A stretch of DNA of 64,000 bases from Flavobacterium salmonis (GCF_903819435.1 NZ_CAIJDP010000057.1:248001-312000); one strand, 5' to 3'. Shown: positions 33,005-43,245, counted from the stretch's first letter. Program-made: numbers and translations. The notes: generated by a model not told the origin, from the letters alone.

Positions 33005-35653
33005 ATGAACTTATATTGCTTATATGGTTTAATTCTCTTCTTCCTGAATCTAACTGTTTTTGGACAAAACCCCGAAGACAAAATTTACAACGCAATTGAT
33101 TCATTTGTTGCCCATCCTTCTGCGAAAGCGCTGCAAAACTTAACCAATACCGAAACCGCTTTCTGGAAAAATCCAAAACCAAAAACCAAAGACGAATTAT
33201 TGTCCATAGTGGTTTTAAACTGCAACAAGGCGTATTATCAAAATCAGTTTGGACAGACACACAATGCGGTTTCAGGTTATGAAAAAGCCTGGCAATTGTA
33301 CCAAAAATACAAACTTAACAATTACGATATTATTGAGTATTGCCTGAAACCCCTGGGCAATTTATACACTGTTTTGGGCGATTATGACAGTGCTGAAAAT
33401 ACGATCAAACAGTATTATTTTATTGCTGAAACAGAGAAAAACCAATCACAAAAAATAGCAGCAATCCTCAATTTATCGAATGTTTATCAGAGTTCGGGCA
33501 AGATCTCAATGGCCATTGAACTTTTGGAAAATACTTTAAAAACTGAAAAATTATCGAATGTCCAGAGAGGAATTTTATTGAATAATCTGGGAAGTAATTA
33601 TTTACTAAGTTCAGGAGGAAATTTACTATTCCCCGGAACAAGAGAAAAGACTGAAAAAGCATTTGAATCCTCAATAAAATTTCTTCAAAAAGAAAAAGAT
33701 GAATATGAAACTTTATCGAATTCTTATCGAAATCTTGCAACACTTAACCGAAAAAGACGAAACTTCGAAACAGCAAACTCTTATATAGAAAAAGCTGAAG
33801 AACTGTTTTTAAAAACGCCCAACCATCAGCCTCGAAAACTGGCTAAACTTTATTATGAAAAAGCTTTATTACTTTTTGATGAAAGAAAATATGACGAAAG
33901 TACAAAGCAAATTTCGGGTGTTTTTAAACTTTTAATTCCAAGTTATAATTCTAAAAACCTTCTGCCAAATCAAAACCAGTTATATCCGGAAACTGTTTTG
34001 ACAGATGCAATCGACCTTCAGGCAGAAATGCTACAGCTTAAACAGCCAAAAAAAGCATTAAAAGCTTTTGAACTTTCGTTTTACATTGAAGATTTACTGA
34101 TGAACGGTTTGGTTTACGAAAACTCCAAAATCCTGATGCAATTGCGATCACGAAACCGAACTGAAAAATGTATTTCGATTTATAAAAATTTATATGAAAA
34201 GGAAGGAAAAACTGAATATATGAATAAAGCCTTTCAATTATCTGAACGAACTAAATCTGGAATTTTAAAAAGTTATCGTTCGAATATTAAAAACGCTTCC
34301 GCAGAAGAAAAACAGCTTTTGCAGGAATTTCAAAATTTAAATAATGCCATTTTAAAAGAACAGCAAAAAGAAGATGCTGCAGATATTTCGAAAATCAATA
34401 ATCTTATCCAAAAGCAAAATGAATTGACGCTTTCACTGAAGAAAATTCAGACTGAAAATGAAGATTATATTCCGGAAAATTGTGATTTAAAATCATTGTT
34501 CAAGAAATTACAAAATGACAAAGCCATTATGGTTTATTATTTCATGGGTGTTGAAAAATTGTATTATTTTACTTTACAACACAATCAAATTTCATTAAAC
34601 AGAGTTCCTATTGGAGACGGAAAATTAGCTGATATTCTTTTTTTTCTGGACTATTTTAATGACGCCAATGCTATTATAAATGATATTGCGGGTTATAATC
34701 GTTCCGGAAATAATGTTTATAATCTATTACAATTGCCTGGTAATTCGATTTATCAAAACCTAATCATTGTTCCTGATGGCATTTTGAATTTTCTTCCGTT
34801 TGAAGCATTGATTACACGTACATCAAATACAACAAATTTTGCCAAAATGCATTATTTGCTGAACGATTTTAAGATCGCCTATAATACTTCGGCGAATATT
34901 TATTTGAATTCCAAACCCATTTCTAAATCCGAAAAAACCGTTTTGGGTGTTTTTCCTGTTTTCGAAAAAACGGCTTTTGAATTGAGTTATTCGAAGAAAG
35001 AACTGGCATCAATCCGGAGTAATTTTAAAGGCAAATATTTAGAAAACACCGATGCCCGTTTCGATAATTTCAAAAATAACGTTTCTAATTATTCGATTCT
35101 GCATTTAAGCACACATGCTTCATCGGGTGATATTCAAACTCCTGCAAGTATTAAATTTTATGATCAGGAAATTTTATATTCAGAATTGTACAATCTTAAT
35201 ATAAATCCGGATTTAGTAGTGTTGAGTGCCTGTGAAACCGGAATTGGAAAACTTTACAAAGCCGAAGGAGCGATGAGTGTAGCAAGAGGTTTTCAGTTTG
35301 CAGGAGCACAGAATTTGTTGTTTTCGTTATGGAAAGTAAACGATTATACAACGTCGGTTTTTATGACTGATTTCTATAAAAATATCAAAAATAAGCAAAC
35401 TTACTTTGAAGCCAATACAAACTCAAAACTTGATTTCTTAAATGATAAATCGATTCCAAACGCTAAAAAATCTCCTTATTACTGGAGTTCGTTTGTCTAT
35501 TACGGCTCTATTTCTCCAGAAGAAAAATCAGCCTATTATATCTGGTACATCATTAGTTTATTGGCTGTAATTGGTTTATTTTTGGTTTTCAATCACTATC
35601 TAAAATGGAAAATCTTCACGAGGTTCTCAAAAAAGAGAAATACAAAAAAATAA
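33005..35653 (+). CDS. Periplasmic TPR-CHAT caspase-like protease, membrane anchored
   Basis: An 882-residue protein from ATG 33005, chosen because a signal peptide (LYCLYGLILFFLNLTVFGQ) then starts at residue 2. Residues about 70-430 are tetratricopeptide repeats, followed by a coiled region (about 440-490). From about 590 a CHAT domain: LIIVPDGILNFLPFEAL, then the catalytic pair H704 in LHLSTHAS and C743 in VVLSACETGIG, and GAMSVARGFQFAGAQNLLFSLWKVND. A single helix near 850-870 and a basic tail anchor it, so the protease faces the periplasm. The gene overlaps the retropepsin-like gene by 49 bases. CHAT proteases cleave partners on TPR-sensed signals; partner unknown. Confidence 0.88.
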   Translation: MNLYCLYGLILFFLNLTVFGQNPEDKIYNAIDSFVAHPSAKALQNLTNTETAFWKNPKPKTKDELLSIVVLNCNKAYYQNQFGQTHNAVSGYEKAWQLYQKYKLNNYDIIEYCLKPLGNLYTVLGDYDSAENTIKQYYFIAETEKNQSQKIAAILNLSNVYQSSGKISMAIELLENTLKTEKLSNVQRGILLNNLGSNYLLSSGGNLLFPGTREKTEKAFESSIKFLQKEKDEYETLSNSYRNLATLNRKRRNFETANSYIEKAEELFLKTPNHQPRKLAKLYYEKALLLFDERKYDESTKQISGVFKLLIPSYNSKNLLPNQNQLYPETVLTDAIDLQAEMLQLKQPKKALKAFELSFYIEDLLMNGLVYENSKILMQLRSRNRTEKCISIYKNLYEKEGKTEYMNKAFQLSERTKSGILKSYRSNIKNASAEEKQLLQEFQNLNNAILKEQQKEDAADISKINNLIQKQNELTLSLKKIQTENEDYIPENCDLKSLFKKLQNDKAIMVYYFMGVEKLYYFTLQHNQISLNRVPIGDGKLADILFFLDYFNDANAIINDIAGYNRSGNNVYNLLQLPGNSIYQNLIIVPDGILNFLPFEALITRTSNTTNFAKMHYLLNDFKIAYNTSANIYLNSKPISKSEKTVLGVFPVFEKTAFELSYSKKELASIRSNFKGKYLENTDARFDNFKNNVSNYSILHLSTHASSGDIQTPASIKFYDQEILYSELYNLNINPDLVVLSACETGIGKLYKAEGAMSVARGFQFAGAQNLLFSLWKVNDYTTSVFMTDFYKNIKNKQTYFEANTNSKLDFLNDKSIPNAKKSPYYWSSFVYYGSISPEEKSAYYIWYIISLLAVIGLFLVFNHYLKWKIFTRFSKKRNTKK

Positions 35654-36045
35654 AATTCAAAGTTACCAAAACACAGCATTTATCTATTAAAGCCAAAATC
35701 AATGGTGTTTCTGGAACTTTTATTTTAGACACCGGCGCATCAAATTCCTGTGTGGGTTTTGAAAGTATTGAAAAATTCGATTTAACCACAAAAAAATCTA
35801 AAACTAAAGCTGCAGGTGCCGGCGGAACCGGAATGAAAACACAAATTTCGAAGCACAATATGCTTCAGTTGGGTTCCTGGAAAAATACCGATTTTAGTCT
35901 GGTAATTTTTGACCTATCACACGTTAATGAAGCTTTGCAGCAATACAAAGCAAAACCTGTTCATGGCATCATTGGCGCTGATATTTTGCTGGAAGGAAAA
36001 GCGATTATTGATTATTTTAATCATTATTTGTACTTAAAGCAATAA
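35605..36045 (+). CDS. Clan AA (retropepsin-like) aspartic protease
   Basis: A 146-residue single-domain aspartic protease. FILDTGASNSCVG holds the catalytic D42, and VHGIIGADILLEGKAIIDY is the psi-loop glycine segment. One DTG per chain means it works as a dimer, as retropepsins do. No signal peptide; the basic N-terminus (KKEKYKKIKFK) suggests the cytoplasm or the membrane surface. Its first 49 bases overlap the CHAT gene in another frame, so the two are translationally coupled. Pairing of two proteases of different clans is notable. Confidence 0.85.
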   Translation: MENLHEVLKKEKYKKIKFKVTKTQHLSIKAKINGVSGTFILDTGASNSCVGFESIEKFDLTTKKSKTKAAGAGGTGMKTQISKHNMLQLGSWKNTDFSLVIFDLSHVNEALQQYKAKPVHGIIGADILLEGKAIIDYFNHYLYLKQ

Positions 36046-36101
36046 TAAAAACTAATCAAAAACAAATAAAAAGTTATCAACAATTAAAACCAAAAAGAGA
36101 A

Positions 36102-36188
36102 TCTTATTTGATAGTTATTTGACAAATAGATGTATTTTTACTTTTAATCCCAATAAATTCAAGGGTTTCTTATTTGATGGTTATTTGA
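36102..36188 (+). promoter_or_regulatory. Two 21-bp direct repeats upstream of the AlbA/Schlafen gene
   Basis: TCTTATTTGATAG + TTATTTGA at 36102-36122 and TCTTATTTGATGG + TTATTTGA at 36168-36188 differ at one base and are 66 bases apart, the second ending three bases before the start codon. They may be binding sites for the regulator they precede. Confidence 0.5.
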
Positions 36189-36190
36189 TT

Positions 36191-37642
36191 ATGGAACAAA
36201 AAAAGTTAATAAATATCGTAAACGATTTAACTAAACAGCCTAACGAAAGTGAATGGGTTGAATTTAAATTAAACTATCATTCAGCTGAAGAAATAGGTGA
36301 AAGAATATCAGCATTATCGAATGGAGCTTGCTTACATAACCAACCTTTTGGTTATTTGATTTTTGGAGTAGAAGATAAAACTCATAAAGTTATAGGAACA
36401 ACTTTTAAAATAAAATCACATAAGAAAGGGGGAGAAGATTTGGAAAGCTGGCTTATTAATCGATTAGCCCCAAAAATTGATTTCAGAATTCATGAATTTG
36501 ATTATGATGATGGAATACGGATTTCTATGATTATAATTCCAAGCGCTGACAATCGTCCAGTAGATTTTCTACATATTCCATATATCAGAATAGCTAGCTA
36601 TACTAGAAAATTAAGTGAATTCCCTGAAAAAGAAGGGAAAATTTGGAGAAAATCTCCCGATAAACCATTAGAAAACCTTGTTGCAAAAACAAATGTTACT
36701 TCTTCGGAAATAATTAGTTTACTTAATTCTCAGACCTATTTCGAATTATTAAAACTCCCGTACCCAAATACTCAGGAAGGAGTAATTGAAAAATTCATTT
36801 CTGAAAAATTTATAAAAAAGAGTAAGGGCAATTATGATATAACTAAATTAGGAGCTATTTTATTAGCTAAAAATCTTGAAGAATTTGACGAAATAGGGAG
36901 AAAGGCGGTTAGAGTAATTGTATATAAGGGAAAGAATAAAGTCGAAACAATAAGAGAACAAATTGGTAAAAGAGGATATGCCGTCGGGTTTGACGGACTC
37001 ATTGACTGGATAAATGGCCAGTTACCTGCGAATGAAGAAATAGGAAGAGCTTTTAGAAAAGAAACAAAAATGTATCCCGAGATTGCAATAAGAGAATTAG
37101 TCGCTAATGCTCTTATCCATCAAGATTTTAATGAAAAAGGATTTCCTATGATTGAGATATTTTCAGACAGAATCGAAATTTCCAATCCAGGTTTACCTCT
37201 AATAACACCTCAGCGTTTTATTGATGAGTACATATCCCGAAATGAAAAATTAGCAGATATCTTAAGAAGATTTGGTATATGCGAAGAAAAGGGAAGCGGT
37301 ATAGATAAAGTGATTTTTTACAATGAAATGTACCAATTACCTGCAGTAGACTTTATTGTATCTGAAAAAAGAACCAGAATTACAATGTTTAGCTATAAAG
37401 AACTTAATCATTTAGATAAAAAAGATAAAGTTAGAGCTTGTTACCAACATGCATGTTTATGTTATGTGTCAAATGACATAATGACAAATCAAAGTTTAAG
37501 AGAGCGTTTTCAAATTGAAGAACAGAATTCAGCAATAGCCTCAAGAATTATAAAAGACACAATAATTGAAGGTTTGATAAAAGATGATGATCCTTCCAGT
37601 AATTCTAGAAAATATAAAAAATACATTCCTTTTTGGGCATAA
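36191..37642 (+). CDS. AlbA/Schlafen-type putative DNA-binding, ATP-binding protein
   Basis: A 483-residue protein from ATG 36191. Residues about 10-130 are the AlbA_2 (Schlafen) domain: NESEWVEFKLNYHS, GYLIFGVEDKTHKVIGT. Residues 240-400 are a HATPase_c_4-type domain: AIRELVANALIHQDFNEKG (helix with the ATP-binding N), DRIEISNPGLPL and EEKGSGIDKVIF. The C-terminus is a winged-helix-like tail. Such proteins are annotated as transcription regulators and also occur in phage-defence loci. It is AT-rich and has no functional link to its neighbours. An in-frame ATG at 36119 would run through the direct repeats, so it is less likely. Confidence 0.82.
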   Translation: MEQKKLINIVNDLTKQPNESEWVEFKLNYHSAEEIGERISALSNGACLHNQPFGYLIFGVEDKTHKVIGTTFKIKSHKKGGEDLESWLINRLAPKIDFRIHEFDYDDGIRISMIIIPSADNRPVDFLHIPYIRIASYTRKLSEFPEKEGKIWRKSPDKPLENLVAKTNVTSSEIISLLNSQTYFELLKLPYPNTQEGVIEKFISEKFIKKSKGNYDITKLGAILLAKNLEEFDEIGRKAVRVIVYKGKNKVETIREQIGKRGYAVGFDGLIDWINGQLPANEEIGRAFRKETKMYPEIAIRELVANALIHQDFNEKGFPMIEIFSDRIEISNPGLPLITPQRFIDEYISRNEKLADILRRFGICEEKGSGIDKVIFYNEMYQLPAVDFIVSEKRTRITMFSYKELNHLDKKDKVRACYQHACLCYVSNDIMTNQSLRERFQIEEQNSAIASRIIKDTIIEGLIKDDDPSSNSRKYKKYIPFWA

Positions 37643-37669
37643 ATAATCTCTCTTAAAATTTACATATAA

Positions 37670-37705
37670 AAAATCCCAAACTCCTTAACTGGAATTTGGG
37701 ATTTT
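37670..37705. terminator. Bidirectional terminator between AlbA/Schlafen gene and MFS gene
   Basis: AAAATCCCAAA (37670-37680) pairs with TTTGGGATTTT (37695-37705), with A- and T-runs on the two sides; the flanking genes converge. Confidence 0.88.
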
Positions 37706-37723
37706 AAACTTTTATAAATTTGA

Positions 37724-38947
37724 TTAATTATTATTCGAATGTTTTTTCAATGAAAGGTAAGAAACAATTCCACTGCTCATCATCAAGATTCCTCCAAGTA
37801 TAAAAGGCATTCCCGGAAATTCAAAAGGCGCGTCCTGATGCGTAAAATAATAAAAAAGACCCGACATTACCGGTGGACCGATAATCGTTGCAGCACTCAT
37901 TAAACTGGCAATTGTACCCTGAATTTCTCCTTGTTCTGTTGGCAAAACATGGCCGGAAATTATGGCTCGCAATGCAGGTCCGGCTATTCCCGCAAGACAA
38001 TACGGAATCAAAAAGAGAAACATCATCCAGCTTTCTGAAACAAAAGCAAACAAAAACATGGCAAGGGTGTATAAAGACATTCCAATATAGATACTTTTTT
38101 TGTTTCCTAATTTTTTACTGGTCCATCGTATCAAACCGCCCTGAACGAGACTTACTAAAACTCCGACAACGCCCAGCGAAATTCCGACCATCTTTTCGTT
38201 CCAGTTAAATTTATACATCGTAAAATAACTCCAGTTACTTTCCACGGCATGTGCTGCTATGTAAATCAAAAATAAGGCAATCAGCAATCCATAAAGCGAA
38301 GGATATTTCCTTAAGTTCAAAAAAGCACCAATCGGGTTAGCTCTTTTTAGATTAACTGATCTCCTATTTTGTTTTGATAATGATTCGGGTAGAATAAAAT
38401 ATCCGTACAGAAAATTAAGTAGACACAAAACTGCTGCTGCATAAAACGGAATTCTCGATCCGTAATGTCCCAGAATACCACCCAGAACTGGCCCAATTAT
38501 AAATCCGAGTCCAAAAGCTACACCAATCATTCCGAAATTTTTGGCTCTGTTTTCCGGCGTACTCACATCGGCTATATATGCCGAAGCGGTTGAAATACTT
38601 GCCCCGGTTAATCCGGCAATTATTCTTCCTATAAAAAGCCATGTAATGGTTGGAGCAAATGCCAGTAAAACATAATCCAGTGCAAAAGCAAAAAGGGAAA
38701 TTAAAATTATAGGTCTTCGCCCAAATTTATCACTTAAATTACCAATTAACGGCGCAAACAAAAATTGTGTCATCGCATAAGCAAATGTCAACCAGCCTCC
38801 ATATTTTGCAGCTTCACTCACATCTCCGTGTATTAATTCTTTAATCAGTTTTGGAATAACCGGAATGATGATTCCCCATCCGGTAATATCGATTAACATG
38901 GTGATGAAGATAAAGCCTATTGCTGCCTGTTTTTTTTTGGTTGACAT
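37724..38947 (-). CDS. MFS drug exporter, TetA-like
   Basis: A 407-residue major facilitator with 12 helices. Motif A is GNLSDKFGRRPI after helix 2, and motif C-like GFIIGPVLGGILG lies in helix 5, both typical of drug:H+ antiporters. MLIDITGWGIIIPVIPKLIKEL at the N-terminus is the TCR/TetA-class start. The substrate is unknown; tetracycline resistance cannot be claimed since chromosomal flavobacterial relatives are common. Single gene, flanked by terminators. Confidence 0.85.
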   Translation of the reverse strand: MSTKKKQAAIGFIFITMLIDITGWGIIIPVIPKLIKELIHGDVSEAAKYGGWLTFAYAMTQFLFAPLIGNLSDKFGRRPIILISLFAFALDYVLLAFAPTITWLFIGRIIAGLTGASISTASAYIADVSTPENRAKNFGMIGVAFGLGFIIGPVLGGILGHYGSRIPFYAAAVLCLLNFLYGYFILPESLSKQNRRSVNLKRANPIGAFLNLRKYPSLYGLLIALFLIYIAAHAVESNWSYFTMYKFNWNEKMVGISLGVVGVLVSLVQGGLIRWTSKKLGNKKSIYIGMSLYTLAMFLFAFVSESWMMFLFLIPYCLAGIAGPALRAIISGHVLPTEQGEIQGTIASLMSAATIIGPPVMSGLFYYFTHQDAPFEFPGMPFILGGILMMSSGIVSYLSLKKHSNNN

Positions 38948-38976
38948 AAATGAGTTGGTTAGTTAGGCAAATAAAC

Positions 38977-39011
38977 AAAAAATCCGTTTAGAAGTTCTAA
39001 ACGGATTTTTT
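38977..39011 (-). terminator. Terminator after sucB
   Basis: A 17-base near-perfect palindrome, AAAAAATCCGTTTAGAA (38977-38993) with TTCTAAACGGATTTTTT (38995-39011), with T-run, between sucB and the MFS gene. Confidence 0.85.
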
Positions 39012-39032
39012 TATTTCTAAGAATTTATTTGA

Positions 39033-40268
39033 TTACAACTCTAATGCTCTTTTAGCATCTCCGTTCATCAATAATTCTACCGGATTTTCTAAAGCTTCTT
39101 TAACAGCCACTAAGAAACCAACTGACTCACGTCCGTCGATGATTCTGTGATCGTAAGAAAGAGCAACATACATCATTGGGTGAATTTCAACTTTACCGTT
39201 TACAGCGATTGGACGCTCGATAATGTTGTGCATTCCCAAGATTCCTGACTGAGGAGGGTTGATGATTGGAGTAGATAACATACTTCCGAAAACACCACCA
39301 TTAGTGATTGTAAAAGTTCCACCAGTCATATCGTCAACTGTAATTTGACCGTCACGAGCTCTTAAAGCCAATCTTTTGATTTCAGCTTCGATTCCACGGA
39401 AGGTTAAAAGTTCAGCATTACGAACAACAGGAACCATTAATCCTTTTGGTCCGGAAACCGCGATTGAGATATCAGCAAAATCGTAAGCGATTTTGTAATC
39501 ACCGTCCATCATAGAGTTCACTTCAGGATATAATTGTAAAGCTCTTGTTACTGCTTTTGTAAAGAAAGACATAAAACCTAAACCTAAACCACCATGTTTA
39601 GCTTTGAAAGCGTCTTTGTATTCATTACGAATTTGGTTGATTGGCGTCATGTTTACTTCGTTAAAAGTAGTAAGCATAGCTGTTTCGTTCTTAGCCGAAA
39701 CTAATCTTTCTGCTACTTTACGACGTAACATTGATAATTTAGTACGCTCAGTTCCACGGCTTCCACCAGTTGGAGTTCCCATAGAAGGCACTGCATTTAC
39801 AGCATCATCTTTAGTAATTCTTCCGCCTTTACCAGTTCCTGAAACAGTTGCCGGAGCAATATTTTTCTCGTCTAATATTTTTCTTGCTGCAGGAGATGGA
39901 GTCCCGGCTGCATAACTTGTTGCTGCCGGAGCCTGAACCGCTTTTGGAGCCTCAGCTTTTACTTCTGCTTTTGGAGCTTCAGCCTTAGGAGCTTCTGCTG
40001 CTGGTGCAGCTGCAGAACCAGATGGTTTTGCCGCATCAGTATCAATTAAACAAACTACAGCACCAACTGCTACTGTATCACCTTCTTCAGCTTTTAGTGT
40101 AATTACACCGCTCATTTCAGCAGGCAATTCAAGAGTAGCTTTATCTGAATCAACTTCAGCAATTGCCTGATCTTTTTCTACATAATCTCCGTCTTTTACT
40201 AACCAAGTTGCAATTTCAACTTCTTTTATTGATTCCCCTGGTGATGGGACTTTCATTTCTAAAATCAT
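39033..40268 (-). CDS. sucB: 2-oxoglutarate dehydrogenase E2 (dihydrolipoyl succinyltransferase)
   Basis: Core enzyme of the TCA-cycle 2-oxoglutarate dehydrogenase complex, 411 residues. N-terminal lipoyl domain with lipoylated K43 in [10 protein letters not shown]; an alanine/proline/lysine linker (about 80-115); a peripheral-subunit-binding domain ([13 protein letters not shown], about 122-155); and a catalytic domain ending [21 protein letters not shown], with the catalytic histidine and aspartate. It is 78 bases downstream of sucA and cotranscribed with it. The E3 gene is not in the window. Confidence 0.97.
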   Translation of the reverse strand: MILEMKVPSPGESIKEVEIATWLVKDGDYVEKDQAIAEVDSDKATLELPAEMSGVITLKAEEGDTVAVGAVVCLIDTDAAKPSGSAAAPAAEAPKAEAPKAEVKAEAPKAVQAPAATSYAAGTPSPAARKILDEKNIAPATVSGTGKGGRITKDDAVNAVPSMGTPTGGSRGTERTKLSMLRRKVAERLVSAKNETAMLTTFNEVNMTPINQIRNEYKDAFKAKHGGLGLGFMSFFTKAVTRALQLYPEVNSMMDGDYKIAYDFADISIAVSGPKGLMVPVVRNAELLTFRGIEAEIKRLALRARDGQITVDDMTGGTFTITNGGVFGSMLSTPIINPPQSGILGMHNIIERPIAVNGKVEIHPMMYVALSYDHRIIDGRESVGFLVAVKEALENPVELLMNGDAKRALEL

Positions 40269-40346
40269 CTTATTTTTGTTTAAGGTTGTATTGTTTAAAG
40301 TTTCATGTTAATGTTAAAACTGAAACTCTAAACTTGAAACATTTTT

Positions 40347-43127
40347 TTATCTGAATAAATTTTTATCGAATACCATTCTGATTGCATCTGCATGACGGCG
40401 TTTTGCACGTGTATAACTTCCTGCTGCCGGAGCCGCGTAAGCTTTTAATGAAGCAAGTCTCCATTTTACAAGATCAAAGTTCATTAGCATAAAACTGTAA
40501 GCTCCCATGTTTTTAGGTTCTTCCTGTGCCCACACATAATCATCAGCTTTTGGATATTTTGCAATGATTTCTTTGATTTGTTCTGCAGGGAAAGGGAATA
40601 ATTGCTCGATACGAACAATTGCCACATCTTTTCTTCCGTTGTTTTCTCTTTCAGCAGCAATATCATAGTAGAATTTACCGGTACAGAAAACCAGAGTTTT
40701 TACGTCTTTTTTGTTTACTGTATTGTCATCGATAGTTTCCTGGAAACTTCCTGTTGCTAATTCTTCAACTGAAGACACACATCTTGGATCACGCAATAAA
40801 CTTTTTGGAGAGAAAACTACCAAAGGTTTACGGAAATCTGTTTTCATTTGTCTTCTCAACAAGTGGAAAAAGTTCGCTGGCGTTGTACAATCGGCAACAT
40901 ACATATTGTGTCTTGCGCAAAGCTGTAAGTAACGCTCCATTCTTGCAGAAGAGTGTTCAGCTCCCTGACCTTCGTATCCGTGTGGCAATAATAAAACAAT
41001 ACCGTTTTGGTTGTTCCATTTATCTTCTCCACAAGAAATATACTGGTCAATCATAATTTGTGCACCGTTAGAGAAATCTCCAAATTGTGCTTCCCAGATT
41101 GTTAAAGCATTTGGGTTTGCCAAAGCATAACCGTAATCAAATCCTAAAACTCCGTATTCTGATAAAAGTGAATTGAATACTCCGAATTTTCCTTTTTTGT
41201 TTTCGATATTGTTCAGTAAGATTACTTCTTCTTCAGAATCTTCTACTTTAACTACCGCATGACGGTGAGAGAATGTACCACGCTCTACGTCCTGACCAGA
41301 GATTCTGACATCAAATCCTTCAGTTAAAAGAGAACCATAAGCCAATGCTTCTGCAGTTCCCCAATCTAAGGTGTTGTTATCGTATCCTGTTTTTCTGTCA
41401 GATACAATTTTGTTGATTTTATTGATGAATTTTTTATCCGAAGGTAAAGTTGAAATCGTATTGATAATTGAATCCAGGCCTTTTTTATCGAAAGAAGTAT
41501 CTACCTTTTTCAACATTACATCATCAGAAACCTGCTGGAATCCTTTCCATTCATTTTGCATAAATGGAGTAATGATTGTCAACGCCTTTTTACGGGATGC
41601 TTCTAAATTTTGTTCAAGATCTGATTTGTATTCTTTTTCAATTGTGTTTACATAATTGGCATCAATAACGCTTTCTGATAAAAGCTTTTCAGCATAAATA
41701 TCTCTTGGGTTTTGATGTTTTGCAATGATTTTATATAAAACCGGCTGTGTAAAACGAGGTTCATCACCTTCATTATGACCGTATTTTCTGTATCCTAATA
41801 AATCGATAAATACGTCACGTCCAAACTCCATTCTGTAATCTAATGCAAAAGATACTGCGTGTACAACAGCTTCTGCATCATCGGCATTTACGTGTAATAC
41901 AGGCGAAAGTGTTACTTTGGCAACGTCTGTACAATAAGTTGATGAACGCGCGTCTAAATAGTTTGTTGTAAATCCAACCTGGTTGTTGATTACGATATGA
42001 ATGGTACCTCCGGTTTTGTAACCGTCTAATTGTGCCATTTGGATAATTTCATAAAGCAAACCTTGTCCTGCGATTGCAGCATCTCCGTGAACAGCGATTG
42101 GTAATACTTTTGAAAAATCATCAGCGTAATATTTATCTTGTTTTGCTCTTGTGATTCCTTCAATAACAGCTCCAACCGTTTCTAAGTGTGAAGGATTTGG
42201 TGCTAAATTGATATTGATGCTTTTTCCTGTTCTTGTTTTTTTGTCGGCTGTAAGACCTAAGTGGTATTTTACGTCACCGTCAAAATATTCCTGATCATAA
42301 TCTTTACCGTCAAATTCGCTAAAGATATCCTGAGTAGATTTTCCGAAGATGTTTGCCAAAACGTTCAAACGGCCACGGTGCGCCATTCCCATTACAAACT
42401 GCTCTACTCCTTTTTCAGCAGCTTTTTCGATCAAAGCGTCCAAAGCCGGGATGATGGTTTCACCACCTTCTAATGAAAATCTTTTTTGGCCGACATATTT
42501 AGTATGCAAAAAGTTCTCGAAAGAAACAGCTTCATTTAATTTATTAAGGATAGTTTGTTTTTCTTCAACAGAGAAATTAGGCTGATTGTTGTTAACACCC
42601 AATTTATCCTGAATCCATTTTACAACACCAGGGTTTCTGATGTACATATATTCAACACCAATATGCTGACAGTAAATTGCTTTAAGACGGGTAATGATAT
42701 CCTGCAGAGAGCAAGGAGCAACACCAATAACCTGTGCAGCATCAAAAACTGTAGAAAGGTCTGCAGTAGTTAATCCGAAGTTTTCAATATCCAAAGTTGG
42801 AGATGAAGTTCTACGGTCACGAACCGGATTGGTTTTGGTAAATAAATGACCACGTGAACGGTAGCCATCAATCAATTTCAATACGTTAAATTCTTTTTGT
42901 AATTTTTCAGAAACTTTACTGTAATCTGCGTTGTCGCTAGTAGTAGTTACATACTCAACGATTGTTTGCACAGGATTTTCGTCGTTATAAGTAGTCATTC
43001 CAAAGTCAAAGCCCTGAAAAAAACTTCTCCAGCTTGGCTCAACGCTGTCTGGGTTTACTAAATATTGATCGTATAATTGTGCAAAAAACTCGGTATGCGC
43101 TGCATTTAAAAATGAAAACCTATCCAT
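40347..43127 (-). CDS. sucA: 2-oxoglutarate dehydrogenase E1
   Basis: Thiamine-diphosphate decarboxylase of 926 residues, the usual length. FAQLYDQYLVNPDSVEPSWRSFFQGF is the conserved E1 N-terminus. GMAHRGRLNVLANI and GDAAIAGQGLLYEIIQMAQLDGYKTGG...IVINNQVGFTT form the ThDP/Mg site. YGHNEGDEPRFTQP and HGYEGQGAEHSSARMER are further E1o signatures. On the minus strand TACTTTTG at 43166-43173 is a probable -7 box, about 40 bases upstream, with no clear -33 partner. Confidence 0.97.
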   Translation of the reverse strand: MDRFSFLNAAHTEFFAQLYDQYLVNPDSVEPSWRSFFQGFDFGMTTYNDENPVQTIVEYVTTTSDNADYSKVSEKLQKEFNVLKLIDGYRSRGHLFTKTNPVRDRRTSSPTLDIENFGLTTADLSTVFDAAQVIGVAPCSLQDIITRLKAIYCQHIGVEYMYIRNPGVVKWIQDKLGVNNNQPNFSVEEKQTILNKLNEAVSFENFLHTKYVGQKRFSLEGGETIIPALDALIEKAAEKGVEQFVMGMAHRGRLNVLANIFGKSTQDIFSEFDGKDYDQEYFDGDVKYHLGLTADKKTRTGKSININLAPNPSHLETVGAVIEGITRAKQDKYYADDFSKVLPIAVHGDAAIAGQGLLYEIIQMAQLDGYKTGGTIHIVINNQVGFTTNYLDARSSTYCTDVAKVTLSPVLHVNADDAEAVVHAVSFALDYRMEFGRDVFIDLLGYRKYGHNEGDEPRFTQPVLYKIIAKHQNPRDIYAEKLLSESVIDANYVNTIEKEYKSDLEQNLEASRKKALTIITPFMQNEWKGFQQVSDDVMLKKVDTSFDKKGLDSIINTISTLPSDKKFINKINKIVSDRKTGYDNNTLDWGTAEALAYGSLLTEGFDVRISGQDVERGTFSHRHAVVKVEDSEEEVILLNNIENKKGKFGVFNSLLSEYGVLGFDYGYALANPNALTIWEAQFGDFSNGAQIMIDQYISCGEDKWNNQNGIVLLLPHGYEGQGAEHSSARMERYLQLCARHNMYVADCTTPANFFHLLRRQMKTDFRKPLVVFSPKSLLRDPRCVSSVEELATGSFQETIDDNTVNKKDVKTLVFCTGKFYYDIAAERENNGRKDVAIVRIEQLFPFPAEQIKEIIAKYPKADDYVWAQEEPKNMGAYSFMLMNFDLVKWRLASLKAYAAPAAGSYTRAKRRHADAIRMVFDKNLFR

Positions 43128-43245
43128 AATATTTGAGTGAATATACTTTTTGTTATATAGAATGGCAAAAGTACAACAATCGATATTATTTAAATGATTT
43201 TTTTACGTACTTTTACGTAAAAATTTGTTAAAAATAGCCTAAACT

